A stretch of 8,632 nucleotides of DNA from Anaerolineae bacterium (GCA_027022125.1 JALVZI010000371.1:1-8632), one strand, 5' to 3'; numbered from the stretch's first letter, positions 1-5,833 are shown. The notes: generated by a model from the letters alone, not told the origin. Program-made: numbers and translations.

Positions 1-9
1 GTTGGCGTT

Positions 10-15
10 CCCTCC
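10..15 (-). promoter_or_regulatory. Possible ribosome binding site of a gene just outside the left edge
   Basis: On the minus strand this reads GGAGGG, followed by nine bases to the window edge, so a start codon could lie immediately outside. It sits about 50 bases downstream of the Nudix stop codon, consistent with another minus-strand gene in the same operon. The gene itself cannot be seen. The spacer 16-64 otherwise holds only a short GGCTG/CAGCC inverted repeat (44-55), too weak to call a terminator. Confidence 0.3.
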
Positions 16-64
16 GGCGAAAGTCAAAAATCGCTGCAACGATGGCTGAACAGCCGCCGGTAAT

Positions 65-637
65 CTACTTCCCCCCGTTGCGCCACTTTTCCAGCGCGAT
101 ACGGTTGCTTTCAAACGCGATTTCATCCCCGGCGGGGATTTCGTTCCGGCTGAAAAACCCGACTTCCACCACATCGTCCATCGGCATGGGCGTGCCGCCG
201 ACAACTTTTCCGCCGTACAGCACCATTATCCCCGCGCCGCGAAAATCGGCGCTGTAATAAACCACATCCAGCAAACCGGTAATTTCCACATCCAGCCCGG
301 TTTCTTCTTTAAATTCGCGCACCGCGCCCGTTTCCGGCGATTCGTTATACTCCACAAATCCCGACGGGAAACACCATTTGTCTTTGCCCGGATTGATACC
401 GCGCCGCGCCAGCACCACTTTTCCATCGCGCTCGGCGAGCACCCCCGCCCCGACTTTCAAATTTCGGAAATGCACCCAACCGCAGTTGGGGCACTGCTGC
501 CGCCGCGCACCGAAAACGTGCCGCCATTCCATTTCAGTGGCGCACATCGGGCAGTATTTGTATTCAAATTTGAACTGCACGCCGTGGTCTTTTTCATCAC
601 AGTTGCTGTTTGACGGTTTCGTAGATTGTTTCTGCAT
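65..637 (-). CDS. Nudix hydrolase with N-terminal zinc ribbon
   Basis: Predicted cytoplasmic Nudix hydrolase of 190 residues that would cleave a nucleoside diphosphate linked to another moiety; the substrate cannot be read from sequence. Residues 29-52 form a zinc ribbon with Cys pairs CPMC (C29, C32) and CPNC (C49, C52), as in NADH pyrophosphatase-like members. The Nudix box is complete at residues 93-115 (G93, E99, REFKEETGL at 107-115), so the metal-binding Glu residues are intact. The ATG at 637 is chosen because GGGAGA lies five bases upstream; this start lies inside the 3' end of the VWA gene, a 41-nt out-of-frame overlap that suggests translational coupling. A GTG at 580 (residue 20), just before the ribbon, is the alternative start but lacks a clear Shine-Dalgarno sequence. 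A link to the chelatase is inferred from position only. Confidence 0.93.
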   Translation of the reverse strand: MQKQSTKPSNSNCDEKDHGVQFKFEYKYCPMCATEMEWRHVFGARRQQCPNCGWVHFRNLKVGAGVLAERDGKVVLARRGINPGKDKWCFPSGFVEYNESPETGAVREFKEETGLDVEITGLLDVVYYSADFRGAGIMVLYGGKVVGGTPMPMDDVVEVGFFSRNEIPAGDEIAFESNRIALEKWRNGGK

Positions 638-1541
638 TCAATTCTCCCAAAGTATAGCACGGCGCATCGAGTTGCTCCGCCAGCGCTCGCGCCAATCCGC
701 GGTCGAAACTGGGGTGTTCCATATTGATGACCACCGAGCGAATGTTATCTTCTTTGATAGCGCGCGCCAGCATATGCGCCTCTTCCTGCGCGGGCAAATT
801 TGAAAGCGACACGTTCCCCGCGCCATCGGTGAGCAGAATCATCACCGGGCGCAATTCGGGGTGGGCGTTTCGGTGACGGGCAATCACCTGATGTGTCAAA
901 AAGAGTCCGGCGGAAAGGGGTGTTTTCCCCCCGACGGGAATTTCGCGCAGGGCTTTTTTCGCCAACTCCACGCTGGATGTGGGCGGCAGCACCAGCCGCG
1001 CCTGCTCTTTTTGAAAAACCACCAACCCGACTTCATCCCGCCGCTGGTAGGCGTCTACCAGCAGACTCATAATCGCGCCTTTGGTGGCTTCCATGCGCTC
1101 TGCCGCCGCCATTGACCAACTGGCATCCACAGCGAACATGATGAGATTAGCGGTGCGCCGCACGCGAATTTTTTCCTGAATGTCCTGCTGCTCGACTGCC
1201 AGTGCCCGCTGCGAGTGGTCTCGGTGCAGTTGGTGGGGCGCTGCCGCGCGGAAGGTGGCATCAAACGCAATATCTTTCACCCGTCCGCGCGCCGGACGCG
1301 CCTGCACATATCGCCCGCGTTTGCGTTCGGTTTTGGTGTAACTGCGCTTGCCCGCGCGTGTGCGCGTCAATTTATCAAGGGGAGTTTGCAGCCGCTGCAC
1401 ATCGAACATACCGCCGACATCCACCGGCTTGTTTGCCTGCGTCTGCTTGCCGTCCGATTGGTTTGACTGGTCAATCTGCGGGGGAGCGTCCACCGGCGGT
1501 GGCGAATCTATGGCATCGGAGTCTTGCTCGTCAGGTTCGTT
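597..1541 (-). CDS. chlD: VWA (MIDAS) domain part of a ChlD/BchD-like chelatase subunit, reached by -1 frameshift
   Basis: C-terminal half of a magnesium/cobalt chelatase subunit D-family protein. After an acidic, proline-rich linker comes a basic segment, then a von Willebrand A domain with a full MIDAS: DASWSM (Asp504, Ser506, Ser508 in the fused protein), Thr572 in GGKTPLS and Asp604 in LLTDG. The family couples the AAA+ ring to the large chelatase subunit (CobN or ChlH). The frame has no ATG or Shine-Dalgarno sequence at its head. The first possible start is a GTG at 1493, which would remove 16 residues and lies in the arm of a small hairpin. Read from the A-run at 1540-1548 in the -1 frame, the sequence continues smoothly as an acidic linker (NEPDEQDSDAIDS), giving 365 + 314 = 679 residues, about the usual length of single-chain ATPase-VWA members. 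It ends with TGA at 597, inside the Nudix gene. Confidence 0.88.
   Translation of the reverse strand, partial: NEPDEQDSDAIDSPPPVDAPPQIDQSNQSDGKQTQANKPVDVGGMFDVQRLQTPLDKLTRTRAGKRSYTKTERKRGRYVQARPARGRVKDIAFDATFRAAAPHQLHRDHSQRALAVEQQDIQEKIRVRRTANLIMFAVDASWSMAAAERMEATKGAIMSLLVDAYQRRDEVGLVVFQKEQARLVLPPTSSVELAKKALREIPVGGKTPLSAGLFLTHQVIARHRNAHPELRPVMILLTDGAGNVSLSNLPAQEEAHMLARAIKEDNIRSVVINMEHPSFDRGLARALAEQLDAPCYTLGELNAETIYETVKQQL
643..648 (-). promoter_or_regulatory. Shine-Dalgarno site of the Nudix gene, inside the VWA coding region
   Basis: The minus strand reads GGGAGA five bases before the ATG at 637. The site lies within the last 20 codons of the upstream VWA frame and decides the Nudix start in favour of the overlapping ATG rather than the internal GTG at 580. 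Confidence 0.6.
1490..1502 (-). other. Small hairpin covering the only upstream start codon of the VWA frame
   Basis: On the minus strand CCACC-GCC-GGTGG forms a perfect 5-bp stem with a 3-nt loop. The GTG at 1493-1491, the only candidate independent start near the head of the VWA frame, lies in the 3' arm. The hairpin begins 5 nt after the ATPase stop codon (1508-1510) and about 38 nt after the A-run, which is farther than typical -1 frameshift stimulators, so a stimulatory role is doubtful. Confidence 0.35.
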
Positions 1542-2635
1542 TTTTTTTCCTGCGGCGCAGCGGCGGACTCGCCCGCCATTACCTGCGCTTGCGCCTGCTC
1601 CGATACATCCGATTCGATTTTTTCCAGCCGGTCAGCCAGCGTTTCCAGCGCAACTTCCGTCTCTTGGAACGGTTTGCGTTTCAGGCGGTGCGGCAACGCC
1701 AGTTCCGCAGCGATGAGAATATCGTGCGTGTTGATGGCTTTTCTGCCCTCGAATGCCGCGTTGGTGATGGCGGTTTTCAAAATGACAATATCGCCGCGAT
1801 GCCCGTCCACTTCCATATCCGCCATCAACTCGGCGATGACCTGCAAATCGTGGGGAGAATAGGTCACTTCCGGCAAAATTTGCCGCGCACGGGCGATGGC
1901 ATCGGACAGGGCTTTTTCCTCTGGCTGCCACGTTTCAAAAAACAATTCGGGGTCGCGCTCGAAAGCCAGTGTGTGTTCCAGAATTTTCACCCGCTCCTGC
2001 GGATTATTGATACTGTGAATATCCACACACAGCGCGAAACGGTCGAGCAACTGCGGGCGCAGATCACCCTCTTCCGGGTTCATACTGCCGACAAACACGA
2101 ATCGCGCCGGATGACTGAATGAAATGCCTTCGCGTTCCACCACATTTACACCCATCGCCGCCGAATCGAGCAGCAGGTCAACCACATGGTCATCCAGCAG
2201 ATTGACTTCATCCACATACAGCACGCCGCGATTGGCTGCCGCCAGCACGCCCGGCTCGAAATGGCGTTCGCCTAGTTTGATGGCGCGCTCAATATCCAAC
2301 GTGCCGACCACCCGGTCTTCTGTGGCACTGACGGGCAGGTTGACAAATTTGATGCGCCGCTCAACCACGGGCAATTCTTCGCCGCGCTCCACCCGCTCGC
2401 GGCAGTTATCGCACAAGCGGTCGGGGCGGTCGGGGTTGCAGTTGAAAACGCAGTCTGCCACCACCCGGATTTTCGGCAGCAGCGCCGCCAACGCCCGCGC
2501 CGCCGTCGATTTCGCCGTGCCGCGTTCGCCGCGGATGAGCACGCCGCCAATTTGGGGGTTTATCGCATTTAACACCAACGCGCGTTTCATTCGGTTTTGT
2601 CCAACAATTGCGGTAAAGGGGAAAATAGCCGGCAT
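1508..2635 (-). CDS. chlD: ChlI/BchI-type AAA+ ATPase, zero-frame product and N-terminal half of the chelatase
   Basis: AAA+ ATPase of the magnesium/cobalt chelatase family, 375 residues, which powers metal insertion into a tetrapyrrole together with a VWA partner and a large CobN/ChlH subunit. Visible motifs are Walker A GERGTAKST (36-44), Walker B with VDE (141-143), sensor-1 region VGSMNPEEG (182-190) and the Arg-finger region RPQLLDRF (193-200). Four Cys residues (62, 66, 75, 78) sit in the insert typical of single-chain members of this family. The C-terminal 35 residues are a linker that would normally lead into the VWA domain. The ATG at 2635 has AGGAG 11 bases upstream (2651-2647). Standard decoding ends shortly after the A-run, giving a ChlI-sized small subunit. 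No large subunit is present in the window, so cobalt versus magnesium cannot be decided here; a cobalamin role is the likelier inference. Confidence 0.93.
   Translation of the reverse strand: MPAIFPFTAIVGQNRMKRALVLNAINPQIGGVLIRGERGTAKSTAARALAALLPKIRVVADCVFNCNPDRPDRLCDNCRERVERGEELPVVERRIKFVNLPVSATEDRVVGTLDIERAIKLGERHFEPGVLAAANRGVLYVDEVNLLDDHVVDLLLDSAAMGVNVVEREGISFSHPARFVFVGSMNPEEGDLRPQLLDRFALCVDIHSINNPQERVKILEHTLAFERDPELFFETWQPEEKALSDAIARARQILPEVTYSPHDLQVIAELMADMEVDGHRGDIVILKTAITNAAFEGRKAINTHDILIAAELALPHRLKRKPFQETEVALETLADRLEKIESDVSEQAQAQVMAGESAAAPQEKKTNLTSKTPMP
1540..1548 (-). other. A9 slippery run, predicted -1 frameshift site joining ATPase and VWA frames
   Basis: The minus strand has nine consecutive A residues. 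In the ATPase frame they read GAA AAA AAA ACG, containing the heptamer A AAA AAA that permits tandem tRNA-Lys slippage by -1. The zero frame ends ten codons later at TAG (1510-1508). The shifted frame (AAC GAA CCT ...) enters the VWA domain without interruption. Programmed frameshifting that yields both small and medium chelatase subunits from one chlD gene has been reported by Antonov and colleagues. A homopolymer sequencing error (true length 10 or 7) or a genuine disabling indel would look the same in one sequence. No strong Shine-Dalgarno-like stimulator is visible 10-14 nt upstream. Confidence 0.65.
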
Positions 2636-2675
2636 TCTTGAAGTTGCTCCTAAATTGCATTTTTTATCGTAGTTT

Positions 2676-2704
2676 ATTATAGTCAGGATGATGAAAATTG
2701 GTAA
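2676..2704 (-). promoter_or_regulatory. Candidate sigma70-type promoter of the chelatase operon
   Basis: On the minus strand a perfect TATAAT (2681-2676) is preceded by TTACCA (2704-2699, 4 of 6 matches to TTGACA) at a 17-bp spacing. Transcription would begin near 2669, giving a leader of about 34 nt that contains the AGGAG at 2651-2647. Called from consensus only. Confidence 0.5.
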
Positions 2705-2711
2705 TTTGATG

Positions 2712-2885
2712 ATTTGTCATTTGTCAGTGGTCAGCCGTCAGTTGTCAGTGGTCAGTTGTCAGCATATTGCGTATTTCGTATTGCGTGAAACGTGAGGCGT
2801 GATGACTTGGGACTTGAAACCTGCAACCCTGCAACCTTGAACTTTGAACTTTGAACTCGAAACCCGAAACATGAAACCCGAACCC
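2712..2885 (+). repeat. Phased heptanucleotide array running into the nth start codon
   Basis: Nearly the whole spacer divides into 7-bp units. Seven units end in GTC (2712-2760: ATTTGTC, AGTGGTC, AGTTGTC and variants). After a 5-bp break come units ending in CGT (2766-2800: ATTGCGT, ATTTCGT, GAAACGT), then ACT and ACC units (TGGGACT, TGAAACC, TGCAACC), three copies of TTGAACT (2837-2857) and CGAAACC-type units that continue through the ATG at 2871 to about 2885. The only phase breaks are at 2761-2765 and one base at 2829. It resembles the short tandemly repeated repetitive (STRR) heptamers known from filamentous cyanobacteria. Function unknown. Confidence 0.85.
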
Positions 2886-3548
2886 CCTTCCGCAATAGAA
2901 ATTTTCACCCGCCTGCATAATTTTTTCGGCGCGGTGGATTGGCGTCCACCGCTATCGGCGATGGATGAACTGGTGAGCACCATTCTCAGCCAGAGCACCA
3001 CCGATTTGAACCGCGACCGCGCCTTCGAGCGGTTGAAAACCCGTTTCGGCACATGGGAAGCGGTTCGCGATGGCAGTGTAGCGGAAATTGAGGATGCCAT
3101 CCGTGTGGCGGGGCTGGCGAAACAAAAAGCGCCGCGTATCAAAGCCGCTCTGCAATTCATCACCGAGCAGCGCGGCGAATTGTCGCTCGATTTTCTGCAC
3201 GATATGCCGCCGGCGGAAGCCCGCGCGTGGCTCACGCAGATGAAAGGCGTGGGCATCAAAACCGCGTCCATCATTTTGCTGTTTGCGCTGGATATGCCCG
3301 CTTTCCCCGTGGACACCCATGTTCACCGCACCACCGGACGCATCGGGCTGATACCCCCAAAAACCTCCGCCGAAAAAGCGCACTACATTTTGGAAGCCGC
3401 CCTGCCGCCGGAAACATATCTGGAAGCGCACCTGCAATTCATTCGGCTGGGGCGAGAAATTTGCCACGCCCGCAAACCCAACTGCCCCGCCTGTCCCCTG
3501 CGCGATGTGTGCCGGTTTGCGAAAAACCGCAAGGTAGATACAATGTAA
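2871..3548 (+). CDS. nth: Endonuclease III-type DNA glycosylase/AP lyase
   Basis: HhH-GPD base-excision repair enzyme of 225 residues, expected to remove oxidised pyrimidines and cleave abasic sites. The helix-hairpin-helix reads LTQMKGVGIKTA (121-132) with the catalytic Lys130, and the catalytic Asp148 lies in FPVDTHVHR. A C-terminal iron-sulfur motif C-x6-C-x2-C-x5-C (Cys198, 205, 208, 214) completes the family pattern, and length is normal. The frame is open to a TTG at 2844, but that lies in repeat sequence and would add nine residues. The ATG at 2871 is preferred although it has no recognisable Shine-Dalgarno sequence, because the heptamer array directly abuts and includes it. The gene is followed 24 bp later by mazE on the same strand. 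Confidence 0.93.
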   Translation: MKPEPPSAIEIFTRLHNFFGAVDWRPPLSAMDELVSTILSQSTTDLNRDRAFERLKTRFGTWEAVRDGSVAEIEDAIRVAGLAKQKAPRIKAALQFITEQRGELSLDFLHDMPPAEARAWLTQMKGVGIKTASIILLFALDMPAFPVDTHVHRTTGRIGLIPPKTSAEKAHYILEAALPPETYLEAHLQFIRLGREICHARKPNCPACPLRDVCRFAKNRKVDTM

Positions 3549-3554
3549 TTACAT
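3543..3554. promoter_or_regulatory. Perfect 12-bp palindrome, candidate MazE/MazEF operator
   Basis: ATGTAATTACAT is a perfect palindrome that overlaps the nth stop codon (TAA, 3546-3548) and lies 19-30 bases before the mazE ATG. AbrB/MazE-fold antitoxins bind palindromes near their own promoter, so autoregulation is a reasonable inference. No flanking promoter boxes are clear. Confidence 0.4.
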
Positions 3555-3572
3555 CGAGCGAGGGGTACAGTG

Positions 3573-3830
3573 ATGACGGTAAAAACGAAAATCATCAAAA
3601 TCGGAAATTCGCAGGGCATCCGCATTCCGAAATCACTTTTGGAGCAACTTGATTTTTCCGGCGAAGTGGAAATCGATATTCAAGACAACCAGTTGGTACT
3701 GCGCCCGATTTCTCCGGCGCGGAAAAATTGGGATGCCGCCTTTGCCAAAATGGCTGAACGCGGTGACGACCGCCTGCCGGATAATGCCCTGCCCGCCACC
3801 GAATGGGATGAAACCGAATGGGAATGGTAA
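3573..3830 (+). CDS. mazE: MazE-family antitoxin (AbrB/SpoVT swapped-hairpin fold)
   Basis: Antitoxin of 85 residues that would neutralise the MazF RNase encoded next to it and bind the operon promoter. The N-terminal half (about 3-45) is a classic AbrB/MazE DNA-binding domain: IIKIGNSQGIRIPKSLLEQL followed by short beta strands EVEIDI and QLVLRP. The C-terminal tail is acidic and Trp-rich (EWDETEWEW), typical of the segment that wraps the toxin. Start: the ATG at 3573 follows AGGGG (3561-3565) by seven bases; a GTG at 3570 is directly adjacent and less likely. Its stop overlaps the mazF start, as in most toxin-antitoxin pairs. Confidence 0.92.
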   Translation: MTVKTKIIKIGNSQGIRIPKSLLEQLDFSGEVEIDIQDNQLVLRPISPARKNWDAAFAKMAERGDDRLPDNALPATEWDETEWEW

Positions 3831-4144
3831 ATCGATTTGACGTGCATCTGGTGGCGCTCGACCCCACTGTCGGTTCAGAAATCAGAAAAACGCGCCCGGC
3901 GGTGGTTATCTCCCCCGATGAAATGAATCGGCACATTCGCACGGTCATCATCGCCCCGATGACCACCAAAGGGCAACCGTATCCCACCCGTGTGCCGATC
4001 ACGTTTCAGCAAAAAAAGGGTCAAATCGTGCTCGACCAAATCCGCACGGTGGACAAAAGCCGGCTGGTGAAAAAACTGGGCACAATTGACCCGCCCACCC
4101 GCAAAAAAGTTCTGCAAACGCTGTCGGAAATGTTCGCCGAATAG
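3824..4144 (+). CDS. mazF: MazF/PemK-family endoribonuclease toxin
   Basis: Toxin of 106 residues, a sequence-specific mRNA interferase. Family features in order are a beta strand VHLVALDPTVGSEIRKTRPAV without the usual early deletion, the RPAVVISPDEMN segment, VIIAPMTTKG with the conserved Thr-rich loop, and GQIVLDQIRTVDKSRLVKKLG near the C-terminus. Start choice is between ATG 3824 (7-nt overlap with mazE) and ATG 3818, two codons earlier in the same frame. The overlap implies coupled translation with antitoxin made first. Length and motifs are intact, so the module looks functional. The RNA cleavage site cannot be predicted from sequence alone. Confidence 0.93.
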   Translation: MVNRFDVHLVALDPTVGSEIRKTRPAVVISPDEMNRHIRTVIIAPMTTKGQPYPTRVPITFQQKKGQIVLDQIRTVDKSRLVKKLGTIDPPTRKKVLQTLSEMFAE

Positions 4145-4168
4145 CATTTGGTCAGTGTTATGGTATTT

Positions 4169-4283
4169 TGCCGATTTCACCCTTCGATACGCCCTGCGGG
4201 CTACTCAGGATGAAATCGGCAGGGAAAAACGCATCCTGAGTAGCGGTTCGCTGTGCGAACCGCGTATCGAAGGGCGTTTTTCC
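4169..4283. repeat. Foldback element with alternative pairings, possible terminator of mazEF
   Basis: Several inverted repeats interlock. TGCCGATTTCA (4169-4179) pairs with 4211-4221. CCCTTCGATACGC (4180-4192) pairs with 4262-4274, and CTACTCAGGATG (4201-4212) pairs with 4232-4243. GGAAAAACGC (4223-4232) pairs with 4274-4283, and GCGGTTCGC-TGT-GCGAACCGC (4243-4263) is a perfect 9-bp hairpin. One fold gives two side-by-side hairpins, the other one long hairpin. The T-run in 4277-4281 could end mazF transcription. It looks like a dispersed REP-like repeat. The rest of the spacer to 4320 holds only the AGAGG ribosome site (4311-4315) of the next gene. Confidence 0.75.
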
Positions 4284-4320
4284 TGTCTCCCCTGAGTAAT
4301 TATGTCGAATAGAGGTTTGT

Positions 4321-4626
4321 ATGCCCCCAACTACCTGTGCCCACTGTGGAAAATCTATCACTGTGCCGGAAAACGCCCCCGCCGAAGGTCCGCACTACTG
4401 TTCATTCAGTTGTGAAGTGAAGGCGCTGGTCGGCAAAACCGGTTGGGGACTGCGCTGGTTCGGGGTATCGCTGGTGTGGGGGCTGGCGATTTTCGCCCTG
4501 CTGGTGGTGGTCATTCGCCCGTTCATCGGCGCGACAGTGGAGAATCCGGTCGCATATTGGGGACTCGCCGTTGTGCTGACGTTGATTGTCGGCATCTTGT
4601 CCGTTTTCTTCCGCCGAATGAGATAA
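4321..4626 (+). CDS. Small membrane protein with N-terminal zinc ribbon, function unknown
   Basis: A 101-residue protein I do not recognise. The N-terminus carries CAHC (Cys6, Cys9) and YCSFSC (Cys27, Cys31), a likely treble-clef or ribbon zinc site facing the cytoplasm. Two hydrophobic segments follow at about 45-66 and 78-97, separated by a short polar turn, and the protein ends in positively charged RRMR, consistent with both ends inside. ATG 4321 has AGAGG five bases upstream. It stands alone between two foldback elements and is convergent with the epimerase gene, so context gives no role. Confidence 0.75.
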   Translation: MPPTTCAHCGKSITVPENAPAEGPHYCSFSCEVKALVGKTGWGLRWFGVSLVWGLAIFALLVVVIRPFIGATVENPVAYWGLAVVLTLIVGILSVFFRRMR

Positions 4627-4630
4627 AAAT

Positions 4631-4870
4631 AGTCCACAGATGGACACAGATTCACACAGATGTTCATTTGTAACTATTCAGCGTAACAGAAAACAATCTG
4701 AAAAATAACCAATTTTGCACTATCAGACTGCGTATTGCGTATTTCGTACTGCGTAATTTACGCAATACGCAGTACGCAATACATTTGCCGAAAACAGATA
4801 GAATGCACCCTGTATAGTTACTTTTATTTTTCTGTGAAAATCTGTGTTTATCTGTGTCCATCTGTGGACT
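4631..4870. repeat. Nested palindromic intergenic element with 31-bp terminal inverted repeats
   Basis: The outer arms 4631-4661 and 4840-4870 are inverted copies matching at 29 of 31 positions. Each is built of CACAGAT units at a strict 10-bp spacing, and the right arm has one extra partial unit. Inside, GTAACTAT-type sequence is again shared in inverse orientation (near 4669-4681 and 4809-4821). The centre (4730-4782) consists of GCGTATT-type heptamers meeting CGCAATA-type heptamers head to head, giving a near-perfect hairpin of about 25 bp (22 matched). No ORF inside is convincing and no target-site duplication is evident. It fills the gap between two convergent genes and could act as a bidirectional terminator or be a MITE-like element. 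Confidence 0.8.
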
Positions 4871-4894
4871 GAAACTTTACCCCAAACCGATGCC

Positions 4895-5833
4895 TTAAAC
4901 CCGCACCATTTTTGCAAACCGCGCATCGTGTTTCAGCATCAGCGATAGCCCATCCGCCAGCGAAACACGCGGCACATACCCCAGCAGTTCCCCCGCCAGC
5001 GAAATATCCGCCACCAACTGCGACACACCTCCGCTCTCTGACGGCACGGGCAGCAGATGCAATTCCCGCGTTGTCAGCCGGGCGATGGTTTTCGCCAGCG
5101 CGTTGACCGATGTGCCCTGCCCCGATCCGATATTGATGATACGGCGGCTGACCCCTTTCGCCGACCCCGCCGCCACCAAACTGTCCACCACATCATCAAT
5201 AAAAACGAAATCTCGCACCTGTGTGCCGCCGCCATAAATGGGAATTGAACCGCCGCCCAACGCCTGTTTCAGCATCATGGGAATCACCGGCGGGTGTTCC
5301 GGCGGCAGGGGTTGACCGGGTCCGAATGTGTTGAATATCCGCAGAATGACGGTTTCGATGCCCCATAGCCGCCCGATGGTGGACACATAATGTTCCGCGC
5401 TGAGTTTGCTGACGCCATACGGGCTGGTGGGATGCGGCGAAAAATCTTCCGCCACCGGCGAACGGGGCTGTTCGCCGTAAATTGCAGCAGATGATGCGAA
5501 CACCACCCGCTGCACCCCTGCATCGCGCATGGCTTCCATCAGCGCCACTGTGCCGCCGACGTTTGTTTCATTATATTCGGTGGGATAAAGAATGGACTCC
5601 GGCACGGAGACTCGCGCCGCCAGATGGTACACGCAATCCACCCGTTTCAGCAATCGCCACAATTTGGGTTTGTCGCGCACATCGCCGCGAGTGAAAAAAA
5701 TGTCGCTGTGCAGCCGGTCGGGGTTGCCCGCGCTGAGGTCATCCAGCACGCGGACGGTATGTCCGTCCAGCAGTAATCGGTTTGCCAGTGCCGCGCCGAT
5801 GAATCCGGCGCCGCCGGTGATGAGGATGTTCAT
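4895..5833 (-). CDS. NAD-dependent sugar-nucleotide epimerase/dehydratase, GalE-like
   Basis: Extended short-chain dehydrogenase of 312 residues, most likely a UDP-sugar 4-epimerase or related NDP-sugar enzyme in the cytoplasm. The N-terminal Rossmann motif is TGGAGFIG (6-13) and an acidic pair DD (31-32) follows the second strand for NAD binding. The catalytic set is SSAAIYG (114-120) and the Tyr139-x3-Lys143 pair in SPYGVSKLSAEHY. NTFGPGQ (168-174) and RDFVFIDDV (207-215) are substrate-side motifs common to GalE/WbpP relatives. The ATG at 5833 begins exactly at the Rossmann strand, as usual; a longer frame to 5899 runs into repeats and is discounted. No Shine-Dalgarno sequence precedes it. 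Exact sugar specificity is not determinable. Confidence 0.93.
   Translation of the reverse strand: MNILITGGAGFIGAALANRLLLDGHTVRVLDDLSAGNPDRLHSDIFFTRGDVRDKPKLWRLLKRVDCVYHLAARVSVPESILYPTEYNETNVGGTVALMEAMRDAGVQRVVFASSAAIYGEQPRSPVAEDFSPHPTSPYGVSKLSAEHYVSTIGRLWGIETVILRIFNTFGPGQPLPPEHPPVIPMMLKQALGGGSIPIYGGGTQVRDFVFIDDVVDSLVAAGSAKGVSRRIINIGSGQGTSVNALAKTIARLTTRELHLLPVPSESGGVSQLVADISLAGELLGYVPRVSLADGLSLMLKHDARFAKMVRV

Noticed and set aside
1202..2122. Plus-strand open frame of 306 codons
   Set aside because: Antisense to the chelatase ATPase and VWA frames, which have clear motifs; the product has no recognisable features.
1508..2635. Chelatase gene as a pseudogene
   Set aside because: Walker A, Walker B, sensor and all MIDAS residues are intact and the only lesion is at a slippery A-run, which fits programmed frameshifting better than decay, although a sequencing error remains possible.
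2844..2870. Longer nth start at TTG 2844
   Set aside because: The added nine residues are encoded by heptamer repeats and the TTG has no ribosome site; the ATG at 2871 fits family length.
2712..2885. CRISPR-like array
   Set aside because: Units are 7 bp with no spacers of constant length and no cas genes; these are tandem microrepeats.
4631..4870. Insertion sequence
   Set aside because: Terminal inverted repeats exist but there is no transposase frame inside and no evident target duplication, so only a MITE-like or terminator role is considered.
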